DNA from: Methanosphaera sp. WGK6 | GTDB taxonomy: Archaea > Methanobacteriota > Methanobacteria > Methanobacteriales > Methanobacteriaceae | Reading direction: 5' to 3' | Assembly (NCBI RefSeq): GCF_001729965.1 | Contig: NZ_JRWK01000007.1 | Location: 47,211 to 111,210, forward strand | DNA: 64,000 nucleotides | Translations under genes and position numbers: made by a program | In this document: piece by piece, positions 9,831 to 20,058 of the stretch | Layout of the letters: each line of letters begins with the position of its first letter | How positions within the stretch are numbered: the first letter of the stretch is position 1 | Notes under the pieces: model-generated | Told to the model about the DNA's origin: nothing | The model's input: the letters and a program-made list of their open reading frames with translations, nothing else | The model's database searches: none

Positions 9831-9985
9831 TAGAATCAACCCTATTAATTTATAATATTACATATTTAAGTACATACATTAATAATATTATCCATAATAT
9901 TTAAAGATTTCCTAAATAAGATAAACATTAAAAGTCAACAAGGAAATTAAAAAAAAAGATTATAAAAAAAATAGAAGAATGTTAT

Positions 9986-11026
9986 TTATTTTCTAGGATG
10001 TCTTAATGCATATTTCTGATTATATTCATCTTGACTAGCAAATGATTTACCCATATTTTCAATTAAGTTCTTAATTTCATCGATTTTACTTAAATCATTA
10101 ATACTTGTTCTGAATATAGGATCATCTATTTTTTCAGAATATTCTTCAATTACACTATCATCAGCTAATAAATCAGTTTTATTAAATAAACAAATCATTG
10201 GTGTTTCAAATACTTTTTTAATTTCGGCATATAATAAATATTGATTTTCCATTAAGAAACCTGAAGTTTCTGAGGGATCAAATATGTATATAATTATATT
10301 TCCCAAGTGTTCTAGAGCAGCTATAGCATTTAACTCAATTTCATTCATGTCATTAATAGATCTATCAAGTAAACCTGGTGTATCAATTATTTGATATTGT
10401 TTGAAGTTTAATTCATAATTTCCTATTTGTAATCCTTGTGTTGTAAATGGATAGTTAGCTACTTTAGGACTTGCATCAGTAATATTATTAAGTAATGTGG
10501 ATTTACCTACATTAGGAAATCCTGCAATTACTACTCTTACTGCATCAAAATTAATATTTGGCATATGTTTTAATTCACGTTTTGCAAAGTCTAAGAAATC
10601 TAACTCATCACCAATACGTTTTACAACAGATACTATTCTACCATATGCTTCTTTACGTATTGGAATTGCACTTAATGAATCTGATTTTCTTATCCTACTT
10701 GTGTATTGTGATTCAATTTGTTTTAAAACACCTAATGCCCAGAATACTGCACCTAATGAATGTTTATATTGATCTACACCTACAACAATATCAATATAAT
10801 CTTGATAAAATTCAGGTAATTCTTCAATAATTGGTGTTCCTGTTATTATTCTATTAAATGTACTGTTTATTGTTTCACATGCAGTTTCTACTCTTACTTC
10901 TTCAATTCGTCTTCCTTTAACACGTGGATGTAATTTTGAACTTCTTACTTTAGAAGCAGCTTTACTTGCCCTGTTAAATGCCTTGTCAATTACTTCATCC
11001 GGTGTTGGTACTTGTGGTAACTTCAT
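9986..11026 (-). CDS. NOG1-like GTP-binding protein
   Basis: 346-residue OBG/NOG1-family GTPase. G1 GFPNVGKST is at about 169-177, DTPG at 215-218 and NKTD at 282-285. The N-terminal 160 residues are the helical NOG1 domain. Eukaryotic NOG1 acts in assembly of the large ribosomal subunit; an equivalent role in archaea is family-based inference. ATG start with GGGAGAT upstream. The AMMECR1 and TldD genes lie immediately upstream on the same strand (gap of 23 bases), suggesting one transcript. Confidence 0.9.
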   Translation of the reverse strand: MKLPQVPTPDEVIDKAFNRASKAASKVRSSKLHPRVKGRRIEEVRVETACETINSTFNRIITGTPIIEELPEFYQDYIDIVVGVDQYKHSLGAVFWALGVLKQIESQYTSRIRKSDSLSAIPIRKEAYGRIVSVVKRIGDELDFLDFAKRELKHMPNINFDAVRVVIAGFPNVGKSTLLNNITDASPKVANYPFTTQGLQIGNYELNFKQYQIIDTPGLLDRSINDMNEIELNAIAALEHLGNIIIYIFDPSETSGFLMENQYLLYAEIKKVFETPMICLFNKTDLLADDSVIEEYSEKIDDPIFRTSINDLSKIDEIKNLIENMGKSFASQDEYNQKYALRHPRK

Positions 11027-11049
11027 TTTTTATATCTCCCAATATTTTT

Positions 11050-11628
11050 TTATTCATTTTTTTCCTCAAAAATTTGTGCTTGGAATTTATATAGCTTAGT
11101 ATCATTTTCTTTCCATGCATCCTTAGGTAAACCTGCTTTATAACATAAATTTTCTAAATAATTATCCATATCCCATCCTTGTTCTAGTGGAACTTGTGGT
11201 AAAAATACACTCACATTATTATTTTTTTCTATTTTAAGTCCATCTACACCTAAGTCTATTTTAGAGAAATATTCTTCAAATATATCTACTTCAACCAGTT
11301 CAGGTTCAGTTAGTATACTAATTTCTATTTCTATATCATCAATTTCTTCAAGTTGTAACATATTAAAGCGATTATCATAAAATGCAGAATATATTGCCAT
11401 TTCCTGAACTTCTTTGTATAATGGTTCTTCCGCTTCAAAAGTACCTATGCAACCACGTAAGTTATTATTTTTATTTAATGTAACAAAAACACCTAAATGT
11501 TTATTGAAATTTTCAGGAATATTAATTAGTTCAGGATATTCTTCATCATTTAAGTAAGATAATATTGCTAACCTAGCTTGTTCAATAAGTAATTGTCCTT
11601 CCTCTTCGGAAAATACAACTTTATTCAC
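11050..11628 (-). CDS. AMMECR1-domain protein
   Basis: 192-residue AMMECR1-domain protein, recognised by RGCIGTFEAEEPL and AIYSAFYDNRF and the following EIEISIL strand. The family is conserved from archaea to humans; its biochemical function is unknown. In prokaryotes the domain often occurs with a Memo-like protein and a radical SAM enzyme, which are not adjacent here. The start is GTG, overlapping the tldD stop in the arrangement TAGTG, so translation is likely coupled; GGTGGTG at the end of tldD serves as ribosome binding site. Confidence 0.88.
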   Translation of the reverse strand: MNKVVFSEEEGQLLIEQARLAILSYLNDEEYPELINIPENFNKHLGVFVTLNKNNNLRGCIGTFEAEEPLYKEVQEMAIYSAFYDNRFNMLQLEEIDDIEIEISILTEPELVEVDIFEEYFSKIDLGVDGLKIEKNNNVSVFLPQVPLEQGWDMDNYLENLCYKAGLPKDAWKENDTKLYKFQAQIFEEKNE

Positions 11629-13004
11629 TATTGAACACCACCTACTGTTGCTTTACTTACTTTTATATGTGGTCCTCCATCACCTACAGGTGCTGTTTGA
11701 CCATCTTTTCCACAGAAACCTACACTTAAATGGAAATCAGATCCTACACCCACTACATTATTTAATATGTCAAGAGTACTTCCAGATAATGAAACATCCC
11801 TTAGATGATTACCTAATTCCCCATTTTCAATCAAGTATGCTTCTACTGCATTAAATTGGAAAACACCTCTTCCTGTATCTACTTGTCCACCACGTGAACC
11901 TTTAAGATAAATTCCATCAGCCATATCTTCAATTAATTCATCAAATGAGGATTCACCTGGTTGAATATATGTATTACTCATACGAACAATTGGTTGATCT
12001 TTAATTATTGATCTTGCATTTCCACTAGATTCTCTCCCTAATTTTTTAGCAGTTTCACGTGAACTAAGTATTGATTTTAATTCACCATTTTCTACAAGTA
12101 CATTTTTAGATGTTTTTGTTCCTTCAACATCATATGGATAATATCCAAATCCATCTTCCCTACTTGCATCATCAACTACTGTTATTAAATCAGACCCAAT
12201 TTTTTGACCAAGTTTTCCTTTTAGTATTGAATCATTTTGAAGAATAATATCTGCTTCTGAAGCATGCCCTAATGCTTCATGAATAAATACCCCTGCAAGT
12301 TCAGAATCTAATATAACTGGAAAATCACCAGAAGGTGGTGTTTTTGCATCAAGTAAACTTATTGCTTTTTGAGATATACTTCTTCCAAATTCTTCCAAAT
12401 CTGCATTTTTTATTATTTCAAAACCTTGTACTCCACCAAGACTTTTATGTCCAATTTGCATTACTTCACCATTAGAAGCAACAGAATTCATTGAAAAAAT
12501 TATTCTATTATTTTCTGAAAGAATATTTGTTCCTTCAGTGCTTAGTAATAGATTTTTTGATTCTGATTCAGAAAAGGTTATATTTGTACTTTGAATGCCT
12601 TCTAGTTGTGCTGCTTTATCTGCTTCTTTCATAGTTTCAATTTTTTCTTCAAAAGATACATCATTTAGTTTGATTTTTGCTTTCGAATCTACTATGTCTT
12701 CTTGTGGATTTGCTTGTGTTAATTCAACATCACTACTTAATTGACTTGCAAGTGTTGTTGCTTTATCTGCTACTTCTTCAACCTTATTTATATCTGTTGT
12801 GAATGCTGAACCCCATGCACCATTTTGTAGTACTCGTATACCTACTGAAAAATTCATACCTGTGTCTACATTATCTATTTTACTATCTTTCATTACAATA
12901 GTATTATTTATTGAGTCACCTACACGTAGATCAGCATAATCCACTCTAGATTCTAATTTATTAATTATTTTTTGAAAATAATCAATATCTATTTCACCAG
13001 TCAT
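11628..13004 (-). CDS. tldD: TldD-family metalloprotease
   Basis: 458-residue TldD/PmbA protein. The zinc motif HEALGH with following SE is at residues 242-249, which distinguishes the catalytic TldD from the PmbA/TldE partner that lacks it. The N-terminal half is the family's alpha/beta domain and the C-terminal half the beta-rich catalytic domain. In bacteria TldD and TldE form a heterodimer that degrades unfolded or cleaved peptides, including microcin B17 leader. No TldE gene is next to it here. ATG start with AAAGGAGGAC upstream. First gene of a tldD-AMMECR1-NOG1 unit. Confidence 0.92.
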   Translation of the reverse strand: MTGEIDIDYFQKIINKLESRVDYADLRVGDSINNTIVMKDSKIDNVDTGMNFSVGIRVLQNGAWGSAFTTDINKVEEVADKATTLASQLSSDVELTQANPQEDIVDSKAKIKLNDVSFEEKIETMKEADKAAQLEGIQSTNITFSESESKNLLLSTEGTNILSENNRIIFSMNSVASNGEVMQIGHKSLGGVQGFEIIKNADLEEFGRSISQKAISLLDAKTPPSGDFPVILDSELAGVFIHEALGHASEADIILQNDSILKGKLGQKIGSDLITVVDDASREDGFGYYPYDVEGTKTSKNVLVENGELKSILSSRETAKKLGRESSGNARSIIKDQPIVRMSNTYIQPGESSFDELIEDMADGIYLKGSRGGQVDTGRGVFQFNAVEAYLIENGELGNHLRDVSLSGSTLDILNNVVGVGSDFHLSVGFCGKDGQTAPVGDGGPHIKVSKATVGGVQ

Positions 13005-13256
13005 GTTTTAGTCCTCCTTTTTATTTTATGTTGTGAATTTAATGTGATGTAATTATTTAAAATTAATTTAGGTTAAGTTTAATTAAAAAATAGATTTCTT
13101 GTTATGATTTTTGTTTAATTTTATCTATTATTAGTATTTATATATATTTAATATACTTAATAATCTTTTATATTGGACTAGTAGAAATAAGTGAAAAGTT
13201 TAATTTAAAAAAATAAGTTTGTAAAAAAGATAAAGAAAATTAGTTTTTCTAAAAAA

Positions 13257-14096
13257 TTATTTTAATTTTTTAGCTAATACTGTTTTTGCTTCACCCACTG
13301 TTAATGGATAACCTTCCTTGAAAGTTATATTATATTCTTTGTCTAAATCATTGAATAATTGCCCAATCCAAGGTAATCGTAAATCAGCTTCTTTAATAAT
13401 TTCTTCATCCATAAATATATCCTTACAATTTCCTGATTTGATAATTTTTCCACCAATTATTACGTGAATATCATCAGAATACATTGGTACTAAGTCAACA
13501 TCATGTGTTGAAATAATAATTGTCATTCCTTCTGCATTTAAGTCATATAATAATTGCATGATACTTGAAGCACCATTTGGATCTAATCCACTTGTAGGTT
13601 CATCCAAAACCATTATTTTTGGTTGCATGGAAAGAATTCCTGCAATTGCAACACGTTTTTTCTGACCTCCACTTAAATGGTGTGGTGCTTTGTTTGCTAC
13701 ATGTGCCATTCCTACTTTTTCAAGTGCATCCATTGATCGTTTTTTTACTTCATCTTCAGGTAATCCCATATTCATTGGTCCAAATGCAACATCTTCAAAT
13801 ACTGTTGGTGCAAATAGTTGGTCATCAGGATTTTGAAATACGATTCCTACTTCTTGTCTTGCTCCAAGTAAACTTTTTTTATCATATTTTAAAGTTTTAC
13901 CTTCAATTTCAACTGAACCACTTGTAGGTTCTATTATCCCATTAAAATGTAGGAAAAAAGTACTTTTTCCTGCTCCATTAGGACCTAATAAAGATACCAT
14001 TGAACCTTCTTCAATTTTAAAGTTAATTCCTTTAAGAGCATTTGTTCCATCAGGATAAGTATAGATTAACTCTTTAGTTTCTAATATTGTTGTCAT
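13257..14096 (-). CDS. cbiO: Cobalt ECF transporter ATPase CbiO
   Basis: ABC ATPase of an energy-coupling-factor metal transporter. Walker A GPNGAGKST at 38-46, Q-loop at FQNP (87-90), signature LSGGQ at 141-145, Walker B LDEPTSG at 164-170 and switch His in STHD near 198. I chose the ATG at 14096 (MTTILE), because the in-frame ATG nine bases upstream is part of the ribosome binding site AGGATGAT. It is last of four genes cbiM-cbiN-cbiQ-cbiO on this strand, so it supplies ATP hydrolysis for uptake of Co2+, needed for the corrinoids of methanogenesis. Confidence 0.94.
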   Translation of the reverse strand: MTTILETKELIYTYPDGTNALKGINFKIEEGSMVSLLGPNGAGKSTFFLHFNGIIEPTSGSVEIEGKTLKYDKKSLLGARQEVGIVFQNPDDQLFAPTVFEDVAFGPMNMGLPEDEVKKRSMDALEKVGMAHVANKAPHHLSGGQKKRVAIAGILSMQPKIMVLDEPTSGLDPNGASSIMQLLYDLNAEGMTIIISTHDVDLVPMYSDDIHVIIGGKIIKSGNCKDIFMDEEIIKEADLRLPWIGQLFNDLDKEYNITFKEGYPLTVGEAKTVLAKKLK

Positions 14097-14130
14097 TAAA
14101 ATCATCCTATAATAAAAATTATTTATTTAT

Positions 14131-14937
14131 CTAAATTAGTACTGGTACTACATTAATTGTTCCTGTTATATATATTCCATATGCCACTAGTACTTCAAAT
14201 ACTATTAAACAAATCCATTCAATTGCAGAAATATCTTTAATATTATCCCCTTGACGAATCATGTTTAAACGTCCATTATATCCTCTTGAAGCTAATGCTT
14301 TATAAGATATTTCTCCTTGTTCCCATGTTCTAATAAATACCATTCCAGCTAGTGATGCAAGACAGTGCATCCAACTCATATAACTATGATATCCAAGTCT
14401 TGTTTTTTGTGAATTGTACATTGTTGCAGTTACATCTAAGAATAAGAAAATGTATCTGTACATGAGTATTGCTAAATCAGTTAATATTGATGGAACATGT
14501 AAATCATGGAATATACCAAATACTCTGTTCATAGGTGTAGTTAATATAAGAACAGCTAAAGCTGAAACACCACCCATAACTTTGAAAAATACAAGTACTC
14601 CCCTATTTAGACCATCAGCTGTAATACCCCAACCGAATATACCTAAGTTCCATATGTGATCACCAACTCCAAAGAAGAAAGCCATGAAAATTACAGAAAT
14701 TAATGCAAAACCAAATGGAACTGCCATGAACGTAGCATAAAATTTAGCAGGTATTTTTGCTTTTCCTATAATAATTATAGTACATATTATGAAAATTAGG
14801 AAAGGTACGATTGGTGAGTTAGCAAATAAGTTTATAATTAATGTTAATACAGCAAATAATGTCTTATAATAAATATTATTTTCACTTAAATTATTATGTG
14901 CTGTATAATGATCTAAAGTGTCTTCAAATATTGACAT
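14131..14937 (-). CDS. cbiQ: Cobalt ECF transporter transmembrane protein CbiQ
   Basis: 268-residue T component of the ECF transporter, with about five hydrophobic segments. The cytoplasmic coupling region includes YKALASRGYNGRLN near residue 220, the Ala-Arg-Gly type motif that contacts the ATPase. Family length is normal. ATG start with GTGGTGAAT upstream. It lies between cbiN and cbiO in a typical cobalt transporter operon. Confidence 0.93.
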   Translation of the reverse strand: MSIFEDTLDHYTAHNNLSENNIYYKTLFAVLTLIINLFANSPIVPFLIFIICTIIIIGKAKIPAKFYATFMAVPFGFALISVIFMAFFFGVGDHIWNLGIFGWGITADGLNRGVLVFFKVMGGVSALAVLILTTPMNRVFGIFHDLHVPSILTDLAILMYRYIFLFLDVTATMYNSQKTRLGYHSYMSWMHCLASLAGMVFIRTWEQGEISYKALASRGYNGRLNMIRQGDNIKDISAIEWICLIVFEVLVAYGIYITGTINVVPVLI

Positions 14938-15011
14938 AATTATTCACCACTTCATAAAAAAAAAATCTAAAATAAGTTTTAAGAAAAAGAATAAATTATA
15001 TTAGAATATAA

Positions 15012-15311
15012 TTATTCTTTTCTAGCTTTTCTTCCACCATGCCAGTAACCAAAGATATATCCAATGATTATAGCACCAATTGCTGCTTGGAGACAGAAAA
15101 TTAAACTTTCAATTTCTCCACTAGGTGGTTCCCAAAGAGGTTCTGCCCATACTTCATAGTCTGGGTTATTTTCTTCGATTGCTTCTCCTCCAGTATCATC
15201 AGATCCACCGAAGTAACCTTCGTCTTCACCTACACCATTATATATAATGAGAGGAGCTAAGATTAATATTGCTACTATAACTAGTAAACCAATTTGTTTA
15301 TAATTTACCAT
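15012..15311 (-). CDS. cbiN: Cobalt ECF transporter accessory protein CbiN
   Basis: 99-residue small membrane protein with one N-terminal and one C-terminal transmembrane segment joined by a short acidic exported loop, the CbiN plan. CbiN pairs with CbiM as the substrate-specific part of the transporter. I chose the ATG at 15311 (MVNYKQIG): it lies one base after the cbiM stop and is preceded by AGGAG inside the end of cbiM. An ATG ten codons earlier overlaps cbiM. Translational coupling with cbiM is likely. Confidence 0.9.
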   Translation of the reverse strand: MVNYKQIGLLVIVAILILAPLIIYNGVGEDEGYFGGSDDTGGEAIEENNPDYEVWAEPLWEPPSGEIESLIFCLQAAIGAIIIGYIFGYWHGGRKARKE

Positions 15312-15312
15312 C

Positions 15313-15987
15313 TTAATTTGCTCCTGCTTCTTTTTCATCAATTATATTTAATTTAACAAGAATATCTGGTCTTGCATCACTAATATAATTGTAAATAACT
15401 GTTGTTAATATACCTTCAGCAATTGCTAATGGTATTTGAGTTATAGCAAATATTACTAAGAATGTAACTAAAGCTTCACCGAAACTTGGTTTTGGGAAAG
15501 CTAATGATAATTCTATTGCTGTCATAACATAAGTCATTAAATCTGCTACAAATGCTGTGAAAAACATTGAAATTGGAGCAGATATGTTTATTTTTCTAAG
15601 TCCTTTCCATACTAACCATCCACATAATGGACCTACTATACCCATAGAGAATATGTTTGCTCCGATAGTAGTTAATCCACCGTGTGCTAAGAGGATAGCT
15701 TGGAATAATAATACTATTACAGATAATACTGCTGTTACTGCTGGTCCAAAGAATACTGCACCTAAACCATTACCACATGGGTGTGAACAACTTCCTGTAA
15801 CTGATGGCATTTTTAATGAAGAAAGAATAAACATGAAAGCACCTGAAAGTGCTAATAATGGCATTGCTTCGTCATTATTTTCTGTTGCTTTCTTAATTTG
15901 CATAATACCATAGATTACTACAGGAATACATATGATAATCCATAAAGCACACCATTCTGGAGGCAAGTAACCTTCCATAATGTGCAT
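15313..15987 (-). CDS. cbiM: Cobalt ECF transporter substrate-binding protein CbiM
   Basis: 224-residue membrane protein starting MHIMEGYLPPEWC. In this family the N-terminal Met-His-Ile segment itself folds into the membrane and ligates the metal through the N-terminal amine and His2, so the start is firm. Six to seven hydrophobic segments follow, with the conserved SCSHPCGNGLG loop. ATG start with GGAGGAAAA upstream. First gene of the cbiMNQO operon. Specificity for cobalt rather than nickel is inferred from the presence of CbiN; NikM partners usually differ. Confidence 0.94.
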   Translation of the reverse strand: MHIMEGYLPPEWCALWIIICIPVVIYGIMQIKKATENNDEAMPLLALSGAFMFILSSLKMPSVTGSCSHPCGNGLGAVFFGPAVTAVLSVIVLLFQAILLAHGGLTTIGANIFSMGIVGPLCGWLVWKGLRKINISAPISMFFTAFVADLMTYVMTAIELSLAFPKPSFGEALVTFLVIFAITQIPLAIAEGILTTVIYNYISDARPDILVKLNIIDEKEAGAN

Positions 15988-16646
15988 TTTTGATTTTCCT
16001 CCATATTATAAATTAATAATAATCTAATAATCTACTTATTTTATTACTCAATTAAAGTTAAACCATATAATAAAATAATAATTATAGATATATTAAATAT
16101 ACTATTTAAATATTCTGGGAAGTCATTAAACTTTAATTTAATTTTAAGGATAAACTAAATTTATAAAATAAATATTTATTTTTATAAAAATTTAAAACAA
16201 AACACATATAGAACAAAAATTATAAAATAAACCTCATAAAACTAAAAAAATAAAAAATAAACTAAAAAATAAAATTAAATCAATTTTACTAGAAAAATAA
16301 CCTAGAAAAAATTATTTAAAAGAAAAACAATAGTTTTAAAAGAGTAAATAGTTATTTATTAAAATCATGACCTAAAAACAAACAAAAATTAAAAATATAT
16401 TCAAAATTAATATGAAAACATGAATTATAACTTTGAACAACAAATTAAATCCAAAAAAATAGCTTATCTACTAAAAATTCAAATAATACTACACAACACC
16501 ACTATTTGTTCCATGCAAAAAATTCATTATAACACCCACATCCTATAAAATAAACATGAACTACATTATTAAGAACTGCATTTAAGAAATAGTTTCATAA
16601 AAAAAAATGCAACTTATTTTTATTTCAAAAAATAAAACATATAACT
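15988..16646. other. Gene-free AT-rich stretch between cbiM and pyrF
   Basis: About 660 bases with no supportable gene between divergent cbiM and pyrF. The plus strand from about 16190 to 16480 is strikingly A-rich with few T runs. It must hold both promoters. I see no recognisable cobalamin riboswitch and no clear NikR-type palindrome. A 42-codon frame near 16420 has no ribosome binding site. Confidence 0.6.
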
Positions 16647-17297
16647 ATGAAAGTTAAAAATCAAATTATTTTAGCATTAGATGTAGAAGAAAAAGATGAA
16701 GCTTATAGTATTCTAGATCAAACTACTGAATATTTAGATACAATTAAAATTGGTTATCCTTTAACACTAGCCGAAGGACCATCTATTATTCAATCAATTA
16801 AAGAAGATTATGATGTTAATATTATTGCAGATTTTAAAGTTGCAGATATAGATGCAACTAATGAAAAAATAGTTAAAACAACACTAAATTGGGGAGCCGA
16901 TGCTATTATCATCCATGGATTTGTAGGTGAAGATAGTGTTTTAGCTTGTAAAAATATGGCTGAAAGTTTAAATAAAGAAATATTTTTATTAACAGAAATG
17001 TCCCATCCGGGTGCAGATAAATTCTTAAAACCAGTATCCCTCGATATTGCACAAATGGGTGTTGAATTAGGAATTACTAATTATGTTGCTCCTGCTACTA
17101 AACTAGATAGACTTGAAAAAATTAGAAAAGTGGTAGGTGATGATGCATTTATTATATCGCCAGGTGTAGGAGTTCAAGGTGGAACAGCAAAGGACACTCT
17201 CCAATATGCTGATGCAGCTATTATTGGTAGAAGTATTTATACTTCCCCATCACCTAAAGAAACATTAGAAAAGGTCATAAATTCCATTAAAAGTTAA
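16647..17297 (+). CDS. pyrF: Orotidine 5'-phosphate decarboxylase
   Basis: 216-residue OMP decarboxylase, last step of UMP synthesis. The catalytic Lys-Asp array appears as DFKVADIDATN at residues 62-72, LALDVEE is at the start of the barrel and SPGVGVQGG forms the phosphate-binding loop. There is no ribosome binding site before the ATG, and a T-rich TATA-like stretch lies about 25 bases upstream, so the transcript may be leaderless. The last 33 bases overlap the convergent membrane-protein gene. Confidence 0.95.
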   Translation: MKVKNQIILALDVEEKDEAYSILDQTTEYLDTIKIGYPLTLAEGPSIIQSIKEDYDVNIIADFKVADIDATNEKIVKTTLNWGADAIIIHGFVGEDSVLACKNMAESLNKEIFLLTEMSHPGADKFLKPVSLDIAQMGVELGITNYVAPATKLDRLEKIRKVVGDDAFIISPGVGVQGGTAKDTLQYADAAIIGRSIYTSPSPKETLEKVINSIKS

Positions 17298-17849
17298 ACC
17301 TGCAAATTCATAACTTAAATCAAATAAATAGAAGTATATGAATGTTAATGGTTCAAAAAAGTACCCTGTTAGGAAAGAATAATTCAATAAATTAGTTATT
17401 AATCCTAACAATGATAAAATAAGTACTACTATTTTCATAGTATATCTATACTTGAAAAATTTATCAATTAATCCATATTCTTCTTTATTTTCTTCTTTTT
17501 CATCAGCTATATCATTGCCTTTTTCATCAATAAATGCTGCAATGATACATATTATTAATGTAATGTAACTAAACTGAGGAATTCCAATCAATAACAAAAT
17601 CACTATTAATAATATAGCAGATATTATATGATTTATTGAATCTACTTTTTGTGCAAGTGCAGTTCCTACAAGTATACTTATAAATATACATGCAGCATCA
17701 CCACTATTTATTGAAACTAGTATTGTAGCTATTACACATATTATTCCAGTTATTATCGCAAGAAGAATATTATTTTTTTCATCCATTGCTTCATCAGATA
17801 TTTTCATAAAAAATCCTGATAATGCAAAACATATTGCATCTAAAAACAT
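17265..17849 (-). CDS. Multi-pass membrane protein, unknown function
   Basis: 194-residue integral membrane protein with about six hydrophobic segments. A charged loop rich in Glu, Asp and Lys lies near residues 105-125. I do not recognise the family. The C-terminal segment PLTFIYFYLFDLSYEFAG is distinctive. It begins 9 bases after the deoxyhypusine synthase gene with AGGTTTAATTC as ribosome binding site, so the two are probably cotranscribed; its 3' end overlaps the end of pyrF on the other strand. Confidence 0.75.
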   Translation of the reverse strand: MFLDAICFALSGFFMKISDEAMDEKNNILLAIITGIICVIATILVSINSGDAACIFISILVGTALAQKVDSINHIISAILLIVILLLIGIPQFSYITLIICIIAAFIDEKGNDIADEKEENKEEYGLIDKFFKYRYTMKIVVLILSLLGLITNLLNYSFLTGYFFEPLTFIYFYLFDLSYEFAGLTFNGIYDLF

Positions 17850-17858
17850 GAATTAAAC

Positions 17859-18776
17859 CTATTCTATTTTATCTAATGCACCAGCTACTATTAATGGGAA
17901 TAATACTGTAGCATCCCCTACAACTGTAACTAGATTTGATCCTTTTTTTGCTTTTGCCCAAGATTTTGCTTCTTCAAGAGGTGCTCCACTTAAACTTCCA
18001 CCTTCACTTCTATCCAAGGTTATTTGAATACCTGCATCTATTCCACCAGTTAGTATATTTGATGCTAGTGTATAGTGTTTTGGTAGTCCTCCTCCAAGCA
18101 TGCATGCTGTTACTTTTTTAGAATTATATACAAAATCAGACAAGTAATGCATATCCCCTGCTGCACTTAATGTAAAATCATGATCTTGAGAGTAAATCCA
18201 TAATTGTAATCCAATCATACAATCAATTAGTCCTGGTGCAAAAATGGGAACATTTTTCTTTGCTGCAGTTCTAATAAATGAATTTTCATCATCAATTAGT
18301 AATCCAATCTCATAGATGAATTTTTGAATAGATATTACATCATATTTTTCATTAATTTTAGCAAATATTTTATGTATTTCTTCTTCAAAGACTTCAAAAT
18401 CATCAGCTTTTGTATAAATATCGGCTATTCTTCCAATTCCACTATCTTGAAGTGTTTCATCATTTTCATGTATGTCTGAATAATGTCTTCCACCAAATGC
18501 TTCTACTAAGTCATGTGTTAAATTAGCTCCACTAGATATTATTAAATCCACATGGCCTTGATTTATTAAATCTCGTACAACTTTTCTTAATCCTCCAGGA
18601 ATCATAGGTCCTGCAAGACTTAAAAATATTTTAGTATCTTCATCTTTCATGGAATCTGCTAGTAAATTTGTTGCATGTGCTATACGTCCTGCCCCTAGAA
18701 CTCCAGATTCATCTAATTGATTCATAAATTCAGATATAGACATATTTTTTGTAATTTCTAAATGTTTAACTTTCAT
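17859..18776 (-). CDS. dys: Deoxyhypusine synthase
   Basis: 305-residue enzyme that transfers the aminobutyl group of spermidine to a lysine of aIF5A. The catalytic lysine lies in GGGLPKHY (K233), matching the human active-site Lys region. SSGANLTHDL at about 81-90 and the C-terminal GDATVLFPL NAD-binding segment are also typical. ATG start with GAGGTTATTTT upstream. The partial agmatinase at the window start belongs to the polyamine pathway that feeds this reaction, but it lies 17 kb away. Confidence 0.95.
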   Translation of the reverse strand: MKVKHLEITKNMSISEFMNQLDESGVLGAGRIAHATNLLADSMKDEDTKIFLSLAGPMIPGGLRKVVRDLINQGHVDLIISSGANLTHDLVEAFGGRHYSDIHENDETLQDSGIGRIADIYTKADDFEVFEEEIHKIFAKINEKYDVISIQKFIYEIGLLIDDENSFIRTAAKKNVPIFAPGLIDCMIGLQLWIYSQDHDFTLSAAGDMHYLSDFVYNSKKVTACMLGGGLPKHYTLASNILTGGIDAGIQITLDRSEGGSLSGAPLEEAKSWAKAKKGSNLVTVVGDATVLFPLIVAGALDKIE

Positions 18777-18853
18777 AAAATAACCTCAAAAATTTGTATA
18801 ATATATTAAAAAAATAATTGGTAAAAAAATTTAAAAAAAATAGAGATGAATAA

Positions 18854-19732
18854 TTAAACTGCAAGTAATGTGTTTAATATATCTATAAATGTTACTGTTC
18901 CAGTTATTTCTTCATCTTCATTTAATAACACCAGAGATGAAACATTGTTTTGTTGTAATAAGTCCATTGCACTCATTAAACTAATATTATCCTTTGCTGT
19001 AACAACATTTTTATCCATAATATCTTTTGCTTTAGCATCAATATTTTTATCTGCGATATTTTTCATAATATCTCTGTATCTAATTACACCACTAATTTTA
19101 TTATTATTTACTACTGGTGCACATGTACTTTCATGAGTTAATAAAGCATTACAGATTTCATATATATCCATAGTAGGTTCTAATGTTAAAACAGATTTAT
19201 TAGCTAATTCATCAAGTTTTATATTAGGTATACTTACAATATTTTTTGTTTTTATAAGTAATACATTATCCACATCATCTCTTCCTATGATTTTACCTGT
19301 AACTGTTAAATTATTTACTGGTGTTGGACCTACTTTTATTTCATCATCAAGATCTAATTGTTTAATATCCCCTAAAACAGATATTGTTGCTTCACAATCA
19401 CCGGGTCTTAAAATACTTGTGAATTCTATTTTATTAACTGATATATCTGAAATAACATCTCCATTAATGTATATTGGTACATGTATTTCACATGGATCAT
19501 TGGCTATATTTAGTGTTTGATAAGCATCTAATGTTGGTTTATATCCTCCTCTTGGTCCTGGAACTCCCTGAACTAGCCCTAGACTACGTAATGATTGCAT
19601 TTGATTACGTATTGTTCCTGAATTTCTCCCCATTAATTCAGCTATACTTTCACATTTTACAGAAGTACATTTTGACTTTCGGTATAAGTTGATTAAACTT
19701 TGTAAAATTTCTTTTTGCACTGCAGTAAGCAA
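18854..19732 (-). CDS. HTH transcriptional regulator with paired CBS domains
   Basis: 292 residues. The first 65 form a winged helix-turn-helix (AELMGRNSGTIRNQMQSLRSLGLV is the recognition region). A middle beta-rich module follows, and the last 120 residues are two CBS motifs (PTMDIYEICNALL and DNISLMSAMDLL). CBS pairs usually bind adenylated ligands such as AMP, ATP or SAM, so this is probably an energy- or nucleotide-sensing regulator; the ligand is unknown. The start is TTG with GGGGAGAT upstream. Divergent from atwA across about 330 bases, which it could control. Confidence 0.83.
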   Translation of the reverse strand: MLTAVQKEILQSLINLYRKSKCTSVKCESIAELMGRNSGTIRNQMQSLRSLGLVQGVPGPRGGYKPTLDAYQTLNIANDPCEIHVPIYINGDVISDISVNKIEFTSILRPGDCEATISVLGDIKQLDLDDEIKVGPTPVNNLTVTGKIIGRDDVDNVLLIKTKNIVSIPNIKLDELANKSVLTLEPTMDIYEICNALLTHESTCAPVVNNNKISGVIRYRDIMKNIADKNIDAKAKDIMDKNVVTAKDNISLMSAMDLLQQNNVSSLVLLNEDEEITGTVTFIDILNTLLAV

Positions 19733-20058
19733 GATTATCTCCCCTTTTTTATTGTTATCGTGAATAAATTCTTGTAATTTAATATTCCTGAAATAATTTT
19801 AAACAATAGCTACTATTATTATAAAAAAATATAATTACATTAAATTTATATTTAATTTCCATATAATAAAAACTTTATGATAAATAATTACAAATTATTA
19901 AAGATTATTTGAAAAATAACTACCATGTCCCTTTTTTGTAGTTAATTTAATAATACTCTAATAACAATATATTATTATAAGAAAATAAAGTTTGAATTAA
20001 TAAGAACTAAATTTTAAAAAAATAATTACCATAATCATTAAGTTATTAGGTGTGAATA
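19733..20058. other. Intergenic region between the HTH-CBS gene and atwA
   Basis: Divergent promoter region without a gene. It contains an inverted repeat, TAACTAC (19917-19923) and GTAGTTA (19938-19944), separated by 14 bases, that could be an operator for either flanking gene. Confidence 0.4.

Noticed and set aside
16420..16550. 42-codon frame in the cbiM-pyrF intergenic region
   Set aside because: No ribosome binding site, ordinary AT-rich composition and no recognisable features.
15988..16646. Possible cobalamin riboswitch upstream of cbiM
   Set aside because: None of the conserved riboswitch boxes are visible and archaea rarely use it; only AT-rich sequence is present.
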